42,673 nt of DNA from the NCBI RefSeq assembly GCF_001921205.1, contig NZ_MSIE01000081.1:1-42673 (forward strand), in the 5' to 3' direction. This DNA comes from Actinophytocola xanthii (GTDB lineage: Bacteria > Actinomycetota > Actinomycetes > Mycobacteriales > Pseudonocardiaceae). The notes beneath the pieces were generated by a model. The model was not told the origin of the DNA, searched no databases, and saw only the letters and a program-made list of their open reading frames with translations. The position numbers were made by a program, and so were the translations under genes. Position 1 is the stretch's first letter; every line of letters begins with the position of its first letter. Of the stretch, positions 16,059 through 24,228 are shown piece after piece.

Positions 16059-17164
16059 CGGCGCCCACCTTCCGCGACGGGAATCTCGGCCAGGACGCGG
16101 GTGCCGTCGCCGACCGAGCTGGTCACGGTGAGGTCGCCGCCGACCTCCGCGAGCCGCCTGCGCATGCCGTTGATGCCGAAGCCGCGCGCGTCGGCCAGGA
16201 CGAACCCGCCGCCGTCGTCGGTCACCTCGAGCTCGACGGCGTCCGGACGTCGGGCGAGCACGACCGTGACCGCCGACGCGCCCGCGTGCTTGCGCACGTT
16301 GGCCAGGGACTCCTGCGCACAGCGCAGCAACGCGCTCCGAAGGGGCGGGGCGGGGTCGAGGTCGACCAGGTCCGCCGTCACCGCGACGCCGGTGTCCTCG
16401 GCGAACCGGTCCAGGGCGCGCCGCAGCGACTGGGTGAGCGACCCGGGTGGTGCCGCGGGGGCCGAGGAGACCAGCACCCGGGCTTCGTCGAGGTTCTCAC
16501 GGGCGGTGGCCTCGATGGAGGCCAGGTGCCGGGCGCGCTGGTCCGGGTCGGCCGCGACCCGCGCCGCCTCCGCCAGTGCGGCGATCGAGGCGAACCCCTG
16601 GGCCAGGGTGTCGTGGATCTCCCGCGCCAACCGGTCCCGCTCCTGGGCGGCACCCTCACGGCGATGGGCCTGCGCGAGCTCCTGCTGGGTCCGCGCCAGC
16701 TCGTCGCCGAGCGCGTGGGTGCGCCGCTCGTTCTGGAGCCACCACAACCCGATCGGCACCGAGATCGCGGCGGCGCCGGCGGCCACCACGGCGTTGCCCG
16801 AGATCTCGCCCCCCGCGCGCACCAGCGCTCCCGCGACGACCGACACCGCCGCGGCGGCGCTGATGCCGACGGCCTGCCCCGGCGGGCGGGCGAACAGCCA
16901 GAACTGGGGCAGTGTCAGGACGAACAACGCGGCGCCGCCGCCCGGGAGGTAGGCCATCGCCCCCAGCGCGGGGACGAGCAGGACGAGGTAGGTCAGGCGG
17001 ATCGCGGGGTGGTCGGGCAGCAGGGTGACGAGCGCGTAGCCGACGCCCATCGCGCCGAGCACCGCGATCGAGGCGTACCGCTGCCCGCCGGTGTCGCCGA
17101 GCACCGCGACGAGGCCGGGACACAGTCCGAAGACCACCCAGACCAGGGCGTACCAGCCGCGCAT
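16055..17164 (-). CDS. NarL-type sensor histidine kinase (HisKA_3)
   Basis: A 369-residue kinase. Four to five N-terminal membrane segments (about 3-145) have no sizeable external domain. A coiled linker leads to HisKA_3 with LAREIHDTLAQGF (phospho-acceptor His184) and a HATPase with Asn289 (ESLANVRKHA) and DDGGGF. The ATG at 17164 lies 5 bases after the MMPL gene stop, and the frame upstream of it is only a shadow of the MMPL gene. It is coupled to the downstream regulator. Being cotranscribed with an RND-type exporter suggests sensing of a membrane-active compound (inference). Confidence 0.92.
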   Translation of the reverse strand: MRGWYALVWVVFGLCPGLVAVLGDTGGQRYASIAVLGAMGVGYALVTLLPDHPAIRLTYLVLLVPALGAMAYLPGGGAALFVLTLPQFWLFARPPGQAVGISAAAAVSVVAGALVRAGGEISGNAVVAAGAAAISVPIGLWWLQNERRTHALGDELARTQQELAQAHRREGAAQERDRLAREIHDTLAQGFASIAALAEAARVAADPDQRARHLASIEATARENLDEARVLVSSAPAAPPGSLTQSLRRALDRFAEDTGVAVTADLVDLDPAPPLRSALLRCAQESLANVRKHAGASAVTVVLARRPDAVELEVTDDGGGFVLADARGFGINGMRRRLAEVGGDLTVTSSVGDGTRVLAEIPVAEGGRR

Positions 17165-17169
17165 GCCGC

Positions 17170-19320
17170 TCAGCGTACGGTTTGCGGCTGTGCCGGGACG
17201 CGGGCGGCACGCACCCGTGCCGGCCACCACACCCGGTCGCCGAGCACCAGCATCAGCGCCGGCAGGATCAGCGTTCGGACGACGAAGGCGTCCAGCAGGA
17301 CGGCCACGGCGAGGCTGAAGCCGGTCTGCTTCATCTCGATGAGGTGCACCCCGACGAAGGCGGCGAACACCGTGACCATCACCACGGCCGCACCGGTGAT
17401 CACCGACGCGGACTGGCGCGTGCCGTCGAACACCGCCTGCCGGGTGGGAACCCCGTTCAGCACCCCCTCGCGGATCCGGCTGATCAGGAAGACCTGGTAG
17501 TCCATCGAGAGTCCGAACAGGATCACGAACAGAAACAGCGGAACCCGCGACCCGATCGACCCGGTCGAGGTGAAGCCGAGCAGCCCTTCCGCCCACCGCC
17601 CCTGGAACACCCAGGTCAGCACGCCGATCGCGGCGGCGGCCGAGAGCAGGTTGAGGACGACCCCGACCACCCCGAGGACCACCGACCGGAACGCCCAGGC
17701 GGTCAGCACCAACGTCACGAGCAGCAGCGCCCCCACGACCCACGGCAGGCGTTCCCGCTGGTGCCGGGGATAGTCGACGTGGCGTGCGACATCCCCGCTG
17801 ACCGCGTACTCCAGGCCCGCGGCCGCACCGAGGGTGGCCGGCACGTACTCCTCCCGCAGACGTCGCAGGGACTCCTGGGCCTCCTGTTCGCCGACGAAGT
17901 GCGGCACCGCGAGGTCCAGGACGTGGGTGCGCCCGTCCCGCGAGGTGCGCACCGTGGCCGGCTCGCTGATCGCGGGATCGGCCAGCGCCAGCTCGCGCAG
18001 CTCGCCGAGCGCCTCCCCCGCCCCGGCCCCGCCGTCGCGGACGACCACCTGGTGCAGGGCCTTCACCTCCGGGTACGCGCCGGTCAGCCGATCGAAGGTG
18101 CGCATCGCCGCCAGCTCGCGCGGATGGGTCTCCGGGCCCATGTCGGTGATCCGCATCCCCAGGACCGGCGCGGCCAGGGCCAGCATCACCAGCGTCGTGC
18201 CGACCAGCGTCAGGCCCGGCCGCCGGCCGACGCCGCGCATCAACGCCGCACCGAACCGGCTCTCCCTCGGCGTGCTCACCGGCCGCTTCCGTCGCTGCGC
18301 CCGGCGTTCCGCCGCGGCACCGAGCTTGGCCAGCGCCGCGGGCAGCACCGTCATCGAGCTGACCACGGCGACCAGCGTGACCAGGACGGCACCGGTGGCG
18401 AGCGAGGAGAAGATGACGTCGTCGACGAGGTAGAGGGTGGCGCTGGAGACGGCCACGGCGAGCCCGGACAGCACGACGGCGCGCCCGGAGGTGGCCGCGG
18501 CGAGGTCGACGAACGCGGCGGCCGGCAGTCGCCCGTCCGCCCGCGCGCGCTCCTCGCGCTCCCGTTTGAGGTAGAAGAGGCTGTAGTCGACGCCGACCGC
18601 CATGCCGATCAGCAGGATGACGTTCATCCCGACACCGGCGTCGGGGAAGACGTGCGAGACGACCATCGACAGCCCGATCGAGGCGGCGATGGCCGACAGC
18701 GCCAGCAGGACCGGCACCAGCGCCAGGCGCAGCGACCGGAACATCAGCAGCAACGTGAGCAGCGTGATCGGCAGCGTGATCATCTCGGCACGGGCGATGT
18801 CCTGCCCGCGCTGCTCCTCCACGGCCCGCCCGATCGACGCGCGCCCGGTCTGCTCGACCACGACGTCGGGATGGTCCTTCGCCACCGCCTCGGTCCGCGC
18901 GCGGAGCTCCTCGACCACCTGCGCGGCCGCACGCTCCTCGACCTCCAGCGTCACGTCGACGCGGAGCGCGTTCCCGTCCTCCGCCCGGACCGGCTCGCCC
19001 ACGGCCGCGACGACGGGCAACGCCGACATACGCTCGGCCACGTCCCGCGCGGCGGCCGCCGCGGCGCGCTGGTCCAGTTCCGCGCCGTCGACGGCCGTGA
19101 CGAGCACGTGCTCCACCGGCCGCCGGTGAAGCCCGCCCTCGGCGGCGATCGTCTCGGCCCGCCCCGCCTCCCCCACCCGGTAGTCCGCGGTGACGGCGGA
19201 GTTGTTGCCGACAATGAGCCCCACGCCGAGGCACACGGCGACAAGGAGGAACCAGCCCCCGATCGCACGCCAGGGATGGTGGGCGCTCCAACGGGCGAGG
19301 CGCACAGGCAGGTTCGTCAT
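17170..19320 (-). CDS. MMPL/RND-family membrane transporter
   Basis: A 716-residue RND-superfamily protein of the actinobacterial MMPL type with internal duplication. Each half has one TM helix, a large external loop and a cluster of TM helices. The first membrane helix is about 20-39, with the long loop to about 170. Helices around ITLPITLLTLLLMFRSLRLALVPVLLA and VGVDYSLFYLKREREER follow, then the repeat with FGLSMDYQVFLISRIREG. The paired GVDY / GLSMDY acidic residues fit proton coupling. Such proteins export lipids or toxic hydrophobic compounds. It has no obvious ribosome binding site at the ATG. It heads the operon with a NarL-type two-component system. Confidence 0.92.
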   Translation of the reverse strand: MTNLPVRLARWSAHHPWRAIGGWFLLVAVCLGVGLIVGNNSAVTADYRVGEAGRAETIAAEGGLHRRPVEHVLVTAVDGAELDQRAAAAAARDVAERMSALPVVAAVGEPVRAEDGNALRVDVTLEVEERAAAQVVEELRARTEAVAKDHPDVVVEQTGRASIGRAVEEQRGQDIARAEMITLPITLLTLLLMFRSLRLALVPVLLALSAIAASIGLSMVVSHVFPDAGVGMNVILLIGMAVGVDYSLFYLKREREERARADGRLPAAAFVDLAAATSGRAVVLSGLAVAVSSATLYLVDDVIFSSLATGAVLVTLVAVVSSMTVLPAALAKLGAAAERRAQRRKRPVSTPRESRFGAALMRGVGRRPGLTLVGTTLVMLALAAPVLGMRITDMGPETHPRELAAMRTFDRLTGAYPEVKALHQVVVRDGGAGAGEALGELRELALADPAISEPATVRTSRDGRTHVLDLAVPHFVGEQEAQESLRRLREEYVPATLGAAAGLEYAVSGDVARHVDYPRHQRERLPWVVGALLLVTLVLTAWAFRSVVLGVVGVVLNLLSAAAAIGVLTWVFQGRWAEGLLGFTSTGSIGSRVPLFLFVILFGLSMDYQVFLISRIREGVLNGVPTRQAVFDGTRQSASVITGAAVVMVTVFAAFVGVHLIEMKQTGFSLAVAVLLDAFVVRTLILPALMLVLGDRVWWPARVRAARVPAQPQTVR

Positions 19321-19365
19321 GACAGGCAGACTCGCGCCGAGCGGCCCCCGCCCGACACGGGCGAC

Positions 19366-19388
19366 CGACCGACACCGCGTGTCGGTCG
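19366..19388. promoter_or_regulatory. Inverted repeat with 10-bp arms upstream of MMPL operon
   Basis: Arms CGACCGACAC (19366-19375) and GTGTCGGTCG (19379-19388) are separated by CGC, about 46 bases before the MMPL start. They are directly followed by a tandem pair of the palindrome GGTCGACC (19384-19391 and 19392-19399, the first overlapping the arm). The dyad symmetry without a T-run favours an operator for the transporter operon. Confidence 0.55.
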
Positions 19389-19401
19389 ACCGGTCGACCC
19401 G

Positions 19402-19432
19402 CGGGCGGCCACGGGTCCGCTATGGCCGCCCG
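19402..19432 (-). terminator. Hairpin downstream of amidinotransferase gene
   Basis: The stem CGGGCGGCC / GGCCGCCCG (9 bp, 13-base loop) begins 17 bases after the amidinotransferase stop. There is no T tract, as is common for actinobacterial hairpin terminators. It would end the biosynthetic operon before the MMPL operon. Confidence 0.5.
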
Positions 19433-19448
19433 GGCAACCCGCGGCGGG

Positions 19449-20540
19449 TCAGGTGAGGTAGTCCTCGGGGCCGCCGTCGCGGGTGATGTCCAGGGTCACG
19501 CAGTGGAAGCCGCCGCCGAGGACCTGGGAGTGGCGCAGGCGTAGCGGCAGGACGTCGATGCCGTGCCGGTCGAGGGCGGCGATGAGCTCGGGCTGCTCGC
19601 GGTCGACGACGGCGTGCCCGGGGTCGACCATGAGCAGGTTCATGCCGATCCACACCTCGCTCAGCGTGTGGCCGTGAACGCTCGGCTGTGGCCGCAGCGG
19701 CGGGCACCACAGGACGTCCCACCCCTTCAGCGGCTCGGGGACGGTCTCGGGGCGCACGCGGCTGGGGTTGAGCAGGACCAGGCCGGGACGCAGCAACGAG
19801 ATCGTGCTGTCGATGTGGGTGTAGCCGTACACGTCGCGCAGCGGGTGCACGCGGAGGTCGGGATCGACCAGGCGCAGGGTGGACTCCAGCCACAGCCGGC
19901 CAGCCTCGTTGCCGCTGCGGGAGACCTGGTACAGCACGTCCCTGCCCAGGCGCAGCACGTTGGCTGCGTCGAAGACGGGCTCCGCCTCGCCCAGCTGCGG
20001 CAGCCCGTCCTCGTCCAGGGGGAACAGGTCGTCGGCCAGGCGGGGCCGGGGGGCGGCCAGCCAGTGGGCCCCGGAGCGCAGGCACTCCTGGAGCAGTGGG
20101 CGCAGGCCGAACAGCTCGAAGTACCGGGCGCGGGTGGCGCTGGGCGTCTCGATGATCGTCGAGCCGACCACCAGCGTGAGGTCGCGCGGACAGAACGAGC
20201 TCATGCCGGCGCTGCGCCAGTCGGGCGTCCCGAACTCCACGCCGTGGTCGGGCGCGGGTGGCTGGTGCACGGTGATCCCCAGGCCACGCAGGGTTGAGGC
20301 CAGCTCGCCGAGGTCCTCGTTCGCCTCGTCGACGATGTGCTGGGGCACCCGGCCCACCGCCACGTCGGCCAGCTCCCGTGTGGACAGCTTGGGATAACAC
20401 GTGAGCCAGGCCGACAGGTCGGCCTGTTCCGGGATGCGCGTGTACGACGCGTCGCCGACGACGATCTCGCGCAGGGTGGTGAACTCGTCCCACGAGTTCA
20501 CCACCGGGCGGTGGGGGCCGGTCACCTGCGGTGTTGTCAC
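19449..20540 (-). CDS. L-arginine:amine amidinotransferase (GATM/StrB1 family)
   Basis: A 363-residue member of the glycine/inosamine amidinotransferase family, which moves the amidino group of arginine to an amine through a Cys-bound intermediate. The catalytic set is visible with family spacing: Asp191 (VFDAANVLRLG), His242 (GYTHIDSTISLL) and Cys347 (LGGGFHCVTLDI). Distances of 51 and 105 residues are close to those in human AGAT. I chose GTG 20540 (AAAGG 8-11 bases upstream) because the family body starts at once. It is the last gene of the ketomemicin-like operon, where an amidinotransferase is expected to make an N-alpha-amidino amino acid (arginine in ketomemicins). The acceptor here is not shown by sequence. 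Confidence 0.92.
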   Translation of the reverse strand: MTTPQVTGPHRPVVNSWDEFTTLREIVVGDASYTRIPEQADLSAWLTCYPKLSTRELADVAVGRVPQHIVDEANEDLGELASTLRGLGITVHQPPAPDHGVEFGTPDWRSAGMSSFCPRDLTLVVGSTIIETPSATRARYFELFGLRPLLQECLRSGAHWLAAPRPRLADDLFPLDEDGLPQLGEAEPVFDAANVLRLGRDVLYQVSRSGNEAGRLWLESTLRLVDPDLRVHPLRDVYGYTHIDSTISLLRPGLVLLNPSRVRPETVPEPLKGWDVLWCPPLRPQPSVHGHTLSEVWIGMNLLMVDPGHAVVDREQPELIAALDRHGIDVLPLRLRHSQVLGGGFHCVTLDITRDGGPEDYLT

Positions 20541-20566
20541 GTCGTCAGCCTTTCGTCGAGAGGGGT

Positions 20567-21109
20567 TCAGTAGCCGGCGGCCTCGTGGCCGTCGTTGGCC
20601 CGGGTGGGCACCAGGAAGCTGCGGTCGAAGGTGAGCACCACCTCGCCGGTGTCCTTCCTGCCGGTCGTCCGGCAACTCACCACCCCGTCACCGGGGCGGC
20701 TCGCGGAGAGGCGTTTCGCGGTGATCTCGCTCTCCGCGTAGAGCGTGTCCCCGACGAACACCGGGTTGGGCAGGCGAATGCGGTCCCACCCGAGGTTCGC
20801 CACCGCCCGCCCGCTGGTACTGCGCGCGGTCATCCCGCCGACGATGCTCAGCGTGACCAGGCTGGACACCAGCGTTCTGCCCCACTGCCCGCGCGCGCAG
20901 TAGGCGGCGTCGATGTGCAGCGGTGACGCGTTCATGCTGAGCATGCTCATCATCACGTTGTCGAGCTCGGTGACCGTCCTACCAGGACGGTGCTCGACGG
21001 TCATGCCCACTACGAGCTCCTCGTAGCAGAAGCCGACCGTCTCCCGGTACCGGTCGGGCCCGACCCGCCGGTACCCGGAGGGACCGTCCTGCCGCCCGTC
21101 GTCCAGCAT
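20567..21109 (-). CDS. MaoC-type dehydratase, mesaconyl-CoA-hydratase subgroup
   Basis: A 180-residue hotdog-fold hydratase. The active-site block reads SMNASPLHIDAAYC (58-71), with His65 and Asp67. The usual D-x-N-P-x-H of R-hydratases is replaced by an MNxxPLHxD pattern, as in mesaconyl-CoA / beta-methylmalyl-CoA dehydratases. This fits dehydration of a 2-substituted malyl-CoA made by the CoA lyase of the same operon. The ATG at 21109 has GGGGGAG with a 5-base spacer; the GTG at 21115 has no space for one. It lies 17 bases after the synthase stop and 26 bases before the amidinotransferase. Confidence 0.85.
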   Translation of the reverse strand: MLDDGRQDGPSGYRRVGPDRYRETVGFCYEELVVGMTVEHRPGRTVTELDNVMMSMLSMNASPLHIDAAYCARGQWGRTLVSSLVTLSIVGGMTARSTSGRAVANLGWDRIRLPNPVFVGDTLYAESEITAKRLSASRPGDGVVSCRTTGRKDTGEVVLTFDRSFLVPTRANDGHEAAGY

Positions 21110-21126
21110 CCCCACTCCCCCGGTCC

Positions 21127-22356
21127 TCAGACGGCCGCCGTGAGCTCCTCGACGTGCCCGGCGAAGGTGGCCAGCTGCTCGCGGCTCAGGTCGGCGCGGA
21201 TCATGATGCGGATGCCGGCCTCGCCTCGGGGCACGATCGGGAAGAACACCGCCGAGCTGTAGAAGCCGCGCCGGTACAACTCCGCCGACAGCTGGATCGC
21301 CCGCTCGGGTTCCCCCACGGTGATCCGTCGGACGGGCAGGCCGTTGCCGGCGAACGAGGTCGGCAGGAGCTCGTCGAAGTAGTCCACGTTGGACCGCAGC
21401 TTCTCCTGCAGCTCGCCCAGCTCCGCTGACCGGTGGATCGCCGCGCTGGCCAGGGACGCGCCGACGAGCGGCACCGCCATGTTCTGCGACCAGCCGACCG
21501 GGCCGGCGTGCCGGGCGAGGAACTCCGCGATGGCGCGACTGCCGACCATCGCCACGCCGCCCCCGGTACCGAAACCCTTGCCCAGGCTGGTGACGATCAC
21601 CGTGAGCGGGTTCGCCGGCAGCCGTGACCGGACGAACCCCTGGCCTCGGTCGCCCATGATGGACAGGGAGTGCGAGTCGTCGATGAACAGGAACAGCCCG
21701 TACCGCTCCTGGAGGTCACGCAGGCCCTCCAGTGCGGCGGCGCCACCCATCGAGTACGCCCCGTCGGCGACGTAGGCGACGCTGGGGTACTTGCGGCACA
21801 CGTCCTCCAGGTAGTCCAGGTCGTTGTGGCCGCAGGTGAGCACCAGGCTCTCCTCCGCGCAGATCGGCTTGACGTAGTTCATGCAGAAGTGGCAGTGCCG
21901 GTCGAAGACCATGACCCGGGGACCCCCGGGAGCGAGGTGGCCGGAGGCCACCAGCGGCAGGATGCCCGCGGTCACCGCGCTGCAGGACGTGCCCGGCAGC
22001 ACCGGCGTGCCGAACAGGTCCGCCAGCTCCTCCTCGAGCTGGGCGAGGAGGTTGTGCCGGATCCGGGTGGTGGAGGTGACCAGCCAGGTCGTGCCGGCGT
22101 CGCGCAGCGCCCGCACCGCGCCCTCGATCACCGCGGGGTGGTGGTTGAGCCCGAGGTAGGCGCACGAGCACATGTTGGCGAACTCGTGCCCGGTCTCCCG
22201 CACCACGAGCCGGTTGTTGGACTCGGCGTCGACCCGGATGCCGATCAGCCCGTGGTCGGCCGCCGCCTGCCAGACCGGGTCGGACATCTGGATCATCTTC
22301 TCGCCGTTGCGGTAGCGGCGCGGTCCCTCGACCTGTTGGGGGTCGGTGCGGGTCAT
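21127..22356 (-). CDS. PLP-dependent alpha-oxoamine synthase (glycine C-acyltransferase type)
   Basis: A 409-residue fold-type I enzyme of the KBL/AONS/serine-palmitoyltransferase family, which condenses an acyl-CoA with an amino acid with loss of CO2. The PLP lysine is Lys260 in TSLGKGFGTGGG. DDSHS (Asp227, His229) binds the cofactor, His154/His156 in DRHCHF would stack on it, and DGAYSMGG (198-205) is the usual ES(V/Y)FSMDGD-like segment. The ATG overlaps the CoA-lyase stop (ATGA), with AAAGG 7 bases upstream. In the ketomemicin scheme this enzyme joins a substituted succinyl-CoA to glycine, making the ketomethylene pseudodipeptide. Confidence 0.92.
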   Translation of the reverse strand: MTRTDPQQVEGPRRYRNGEKMIQMSDPVWQAAADHGLIGIRVDAESNNRLVVRETGHEFANMCSCAYLGLNHHPAVIEGAVRALRDAGTTWLVTSTTRIRHNLLAQLEEELADLFGTPVLPGTSCSAVTAGILPLVASGHLAPGGPRVMVFDRHCHFCMNYVKPICAEESLVLTCGHNDLDYLEDVCRKYPSVAYVADGAYSMGGAAALEGLRDLQERYGLFLFIDDSHSLSIMGDRGQGFVRSRLPANPLTVIVTSLGKGFGTGGGVAMVGSRAIAEFLARHAGPVGWSQNMAVPLVGASLASAAIHRSAELGELQEKLRSNVDYFDELLPTSFAGNGLPVRRITVGEPERAIQLSAELYRRGFYSSAVFFPIVPRGEAGIRIMIRADLSREQLATFAGHVEELTAAV

Positions 22357-23270
22357 GTCGTGCCTTTCGTCGGCGCCTGCAGGTGGTTCTCGCCTTGGCC
22401 GGGAGTGCCCGGTGGGGACCGGCGGCCCGGCTCGCCCGGCGGCCCGAACTCCTCGAGCAGGCGCCGGGAGGCCTCGAAGAACGGACGGCCCACCATGGCG
22501 CCGTCCACGGTGGTGATGCCAAGGCCGCTGCGCCGGCCCGCGGCGACGACCCGGTGGGCGAGCTCCAGCCGGGCGGCGTCGGGCGAGAAGACCTCGTTGA
22601 TCACGGGGACCTGGTCCGGGTGGAGCGCGATCTTTCCGCTGAACCCGAGGCTCACCGCGAGCACCGACTCGTGCCGCAGCAGGCCCTGGTCGGCCAGCTC
22701 GAAGGTGGGCGAGTCGATGGCGTGGACGCCGGCGGCCAGCGCGGCGTTGACCACTCTCGCCCTGGCGTAGCTGAGCGGCTCCCAGGCCAGGTCGATGCCC
22801 ATCGCCAGGGCGTAGTCGGCCGAGCCGAAGATGACCGCGCGCAGCCCGGGTGAGCCGGCCGCGATCGCCTCGACCCGCTCCACCCCGAGCGGCGTCTCGA
22901 CCACGGCGAACAGCTCGGGTCGCGGGCCGAGCACCCGATGCACGATCTCCACGTCGCGTGGCGACTCCACCTTGGGGACCAGCACGACCTCCGGCGGTGT
23001 CCGGTAGTCCCGCAGGGCGAGCAGGTCGCGCAGGCCGTCCGGTTCGCTCACCGCGTTGATCCGCACCGCGCACCGCACCGGCGCCTCGCCCGCCGCGGCG
23101 AGGAGGAGGAAGTCCTCCGCTCGGCGACGGGCGTCCTCCTTGTGCGGCAGGGGCACCGAGTCCTCCAGGTCGACCAGGCAGATGTCCGCGCCGGAGCGGT
23201 GGCAGCGGGCGTAGCGCTCGGTGGCCGTGGCCGGGGTGCACAGCATCGACCGGCAGTAGCGGGTGTACAC
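22353..23270 (-). CDS. HpcH/HpaI-family CoA aldolase (malyl-CoA/citrate lyase type)
   Basis: A 305-residue TIM-barrel enzyme of the citrate-lyase-beta / malyl-CoA-lyase group. Motifs are RSMLCTPA at the N-terminus (7-14), the acidic DLEDSVP (34-40), RINA (70-73), VPKVESP, the metal ligand Glu125 in VVETPLGVE, and FGSADYALAMG with Asp152. These enzymes make or cleave beta-hydroxyacyl-CoAs from an acetyl-type CoA and an alpha-keto acid. The GTG at 23270 lies one base after the reductase stop. In the proposed pathway it performs the first carbon-carbon bond formation. The last about 35 residues are a low-complexity tail. Confidence 0.9.
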   Translation of the reverse strand: MYTRYCRSMLCTPATATERYARCHRSGADICLVDLEDSVPLPHKEDARRRAEDFLLLAAAGEAPVRCAVRINAVSEPDGLRDLLALRDYRTPPEVVLVPKVESPRDVEIVHRVLGPRPELFAVVETPLGVERVEAIAAGSPGLRAVIFGSADYALAMGIDLAWEPLSYARARVVNAALAAGVHAIDSPTFELADQGLLRHESVLAVSLGFSGKIALHPDQVPVINEVFSPDAARLELAHRVVAAGRRSGLGITTVDGAMVGRPFFEASRRLLEEFGPPGEPGRRSPPGTPGQGENHLQAPTKGTT

Positions 23271-23271
23271 G

Positions 23272-24228
23272 TCAGCTCTCCCGGTTCACGTCGATCAGGA
23301 CCTTGCCGACCGTGGCCCGGGCGGCCACCGCGGCATGAGCCCCGCCGACCTCGGCCAGTGCGACCACCCGGTCGATGTGCGCGGCCAGCCGGCCGCGCGC
23401 GGCCAGCCCGAACAGCTCCTCGGCGATGCCACACAGCAGCGCGCGGTCGTCCACCACGTGCCGCATCCAGAAACCGGCGCAGCCGATGGAACCCTCGGCC
23501 AGCTCGCCGGTGGAGACCTGGATGGTGCCCCTGTCCCGCCAGCCGAGGCACACCAGCCGGCCGAACGGGGCCAGCCCGCCAAGCGCGGCGCGGGCCAGCG
23601 CTCCCCCGACCGAGTCGACGAACACGTCGACGCCGCGGCCCCCGGTCGCCGCGCGCAGCCGGCCGGCGAGGTCCTCGGCGTCCGGCGCCAGCACGTGGTG
23701 GGCGCCCAGGGCGGCGACGAACGCGCGTTTGTCCGGTGTGGACGCGATGCCGACGACCGGGTGGGCGCCCAGGGCGAGCGCCAGCTGGACCGCGAGGTGG
23801 CCGACGCCGCCCGCCGCGGCGGACACCGCGACACCGTCGCCGGGGCGCAGCCGCCCGGCCAGCACCAGGGCACCGTGCGCGGTGCATCCCTGTTCGAGCA
23901 GCCCGACCGCCTGCTCGTCGTCGAGGTGGTCGGGGACCTCGACGCAGTGCGCGTCGGCGGCCGCGGCGACCTGGGCGTACCCGCCTCCCCGGCGCAGCAG
24001 CGCGGCGACCCGGCGCCCGTCGCCGCGGCGGCGGCCGACCGCGTCCACCCCCAGCACAGCCGGCAGTGGCTGGGGCGTGTCGCCCTGTCGCCGTTCCAGG
24101 TCGTCGAAGTTGACCCCGGCGACGGTGACGTCGACCAGGCTCTCCCCGGCCGCGGGCACCGGTTCCGGCACGTCCTCCACCCGCAGCACGTCGGGCCCGC
24201 CGGGCCGCCGCATCACCACCGCCCTCAT
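23272..24228 (-). CDS. Medium-chain dehydrogenase/reductase (quinone oxidoreductase / enoyl reductase type)
   Basis: A 318-residue zinc-free MDR protein. It begins MRAVVMRRPGGPDVLRVEDVPEP, and the NADPH fold is VSAAAGGVGHLAVQLALALGA (135-155). The QOR-type tail ends VGKVLIDVN. No catalytic or structural zinc ligands are present. The ATG overlaps the ATP-grasp stop by one base (TGATG). In the operon it would reduce the double bond left by the MaoC-type dehydratase, giving a substituted succinyl-CoA (inference from pathway logic). Confidence 0.88.
   Translation of the reverse strand: MRAVVMRRPGGPDVLRVEDVPEPVPAAGESLVDVTVAGVNFDDLERRQGDTPQPLPAVLGVDAVGRRRGDGRRVAALLRRGGGYAQVAAAADAHCVEVPDHLDDEQAVGLLEQGCTAHGALVLAGRLRPGDGVAVSAAAGGVGHLAVQLALALGAHPVVGIASTPDKRAFVAALGAHHVLAPDAEDLAGRLRAATGGRGVDVFVDSVGGALARAALGGLAPFGRLVCLGWRDRGTIQVSTGELAEGSIGCAGFWMRHVVDDRALLCGIAEELFGLAARGRLAAHIDRVVALAEVGGAHAAVAARATVGKVLIDVNRES

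Noticed and set aside
16055-19375. A single open frame of over 1100 codons on the minus strand across the kinase and MMPL genes
   Set aside because: Only the last 369 codons (the kinase) look like protein. The upstream part is the Arg/Gly-rich shadow of the MMPL gene in another frame.
17182-19461. 759-codon plus-strand frame opposite the MMPL gene
   Set aside because: Extremely His/Arg/Gln-rich with no recognisable motif; it mirrors the MMPL coding strand.
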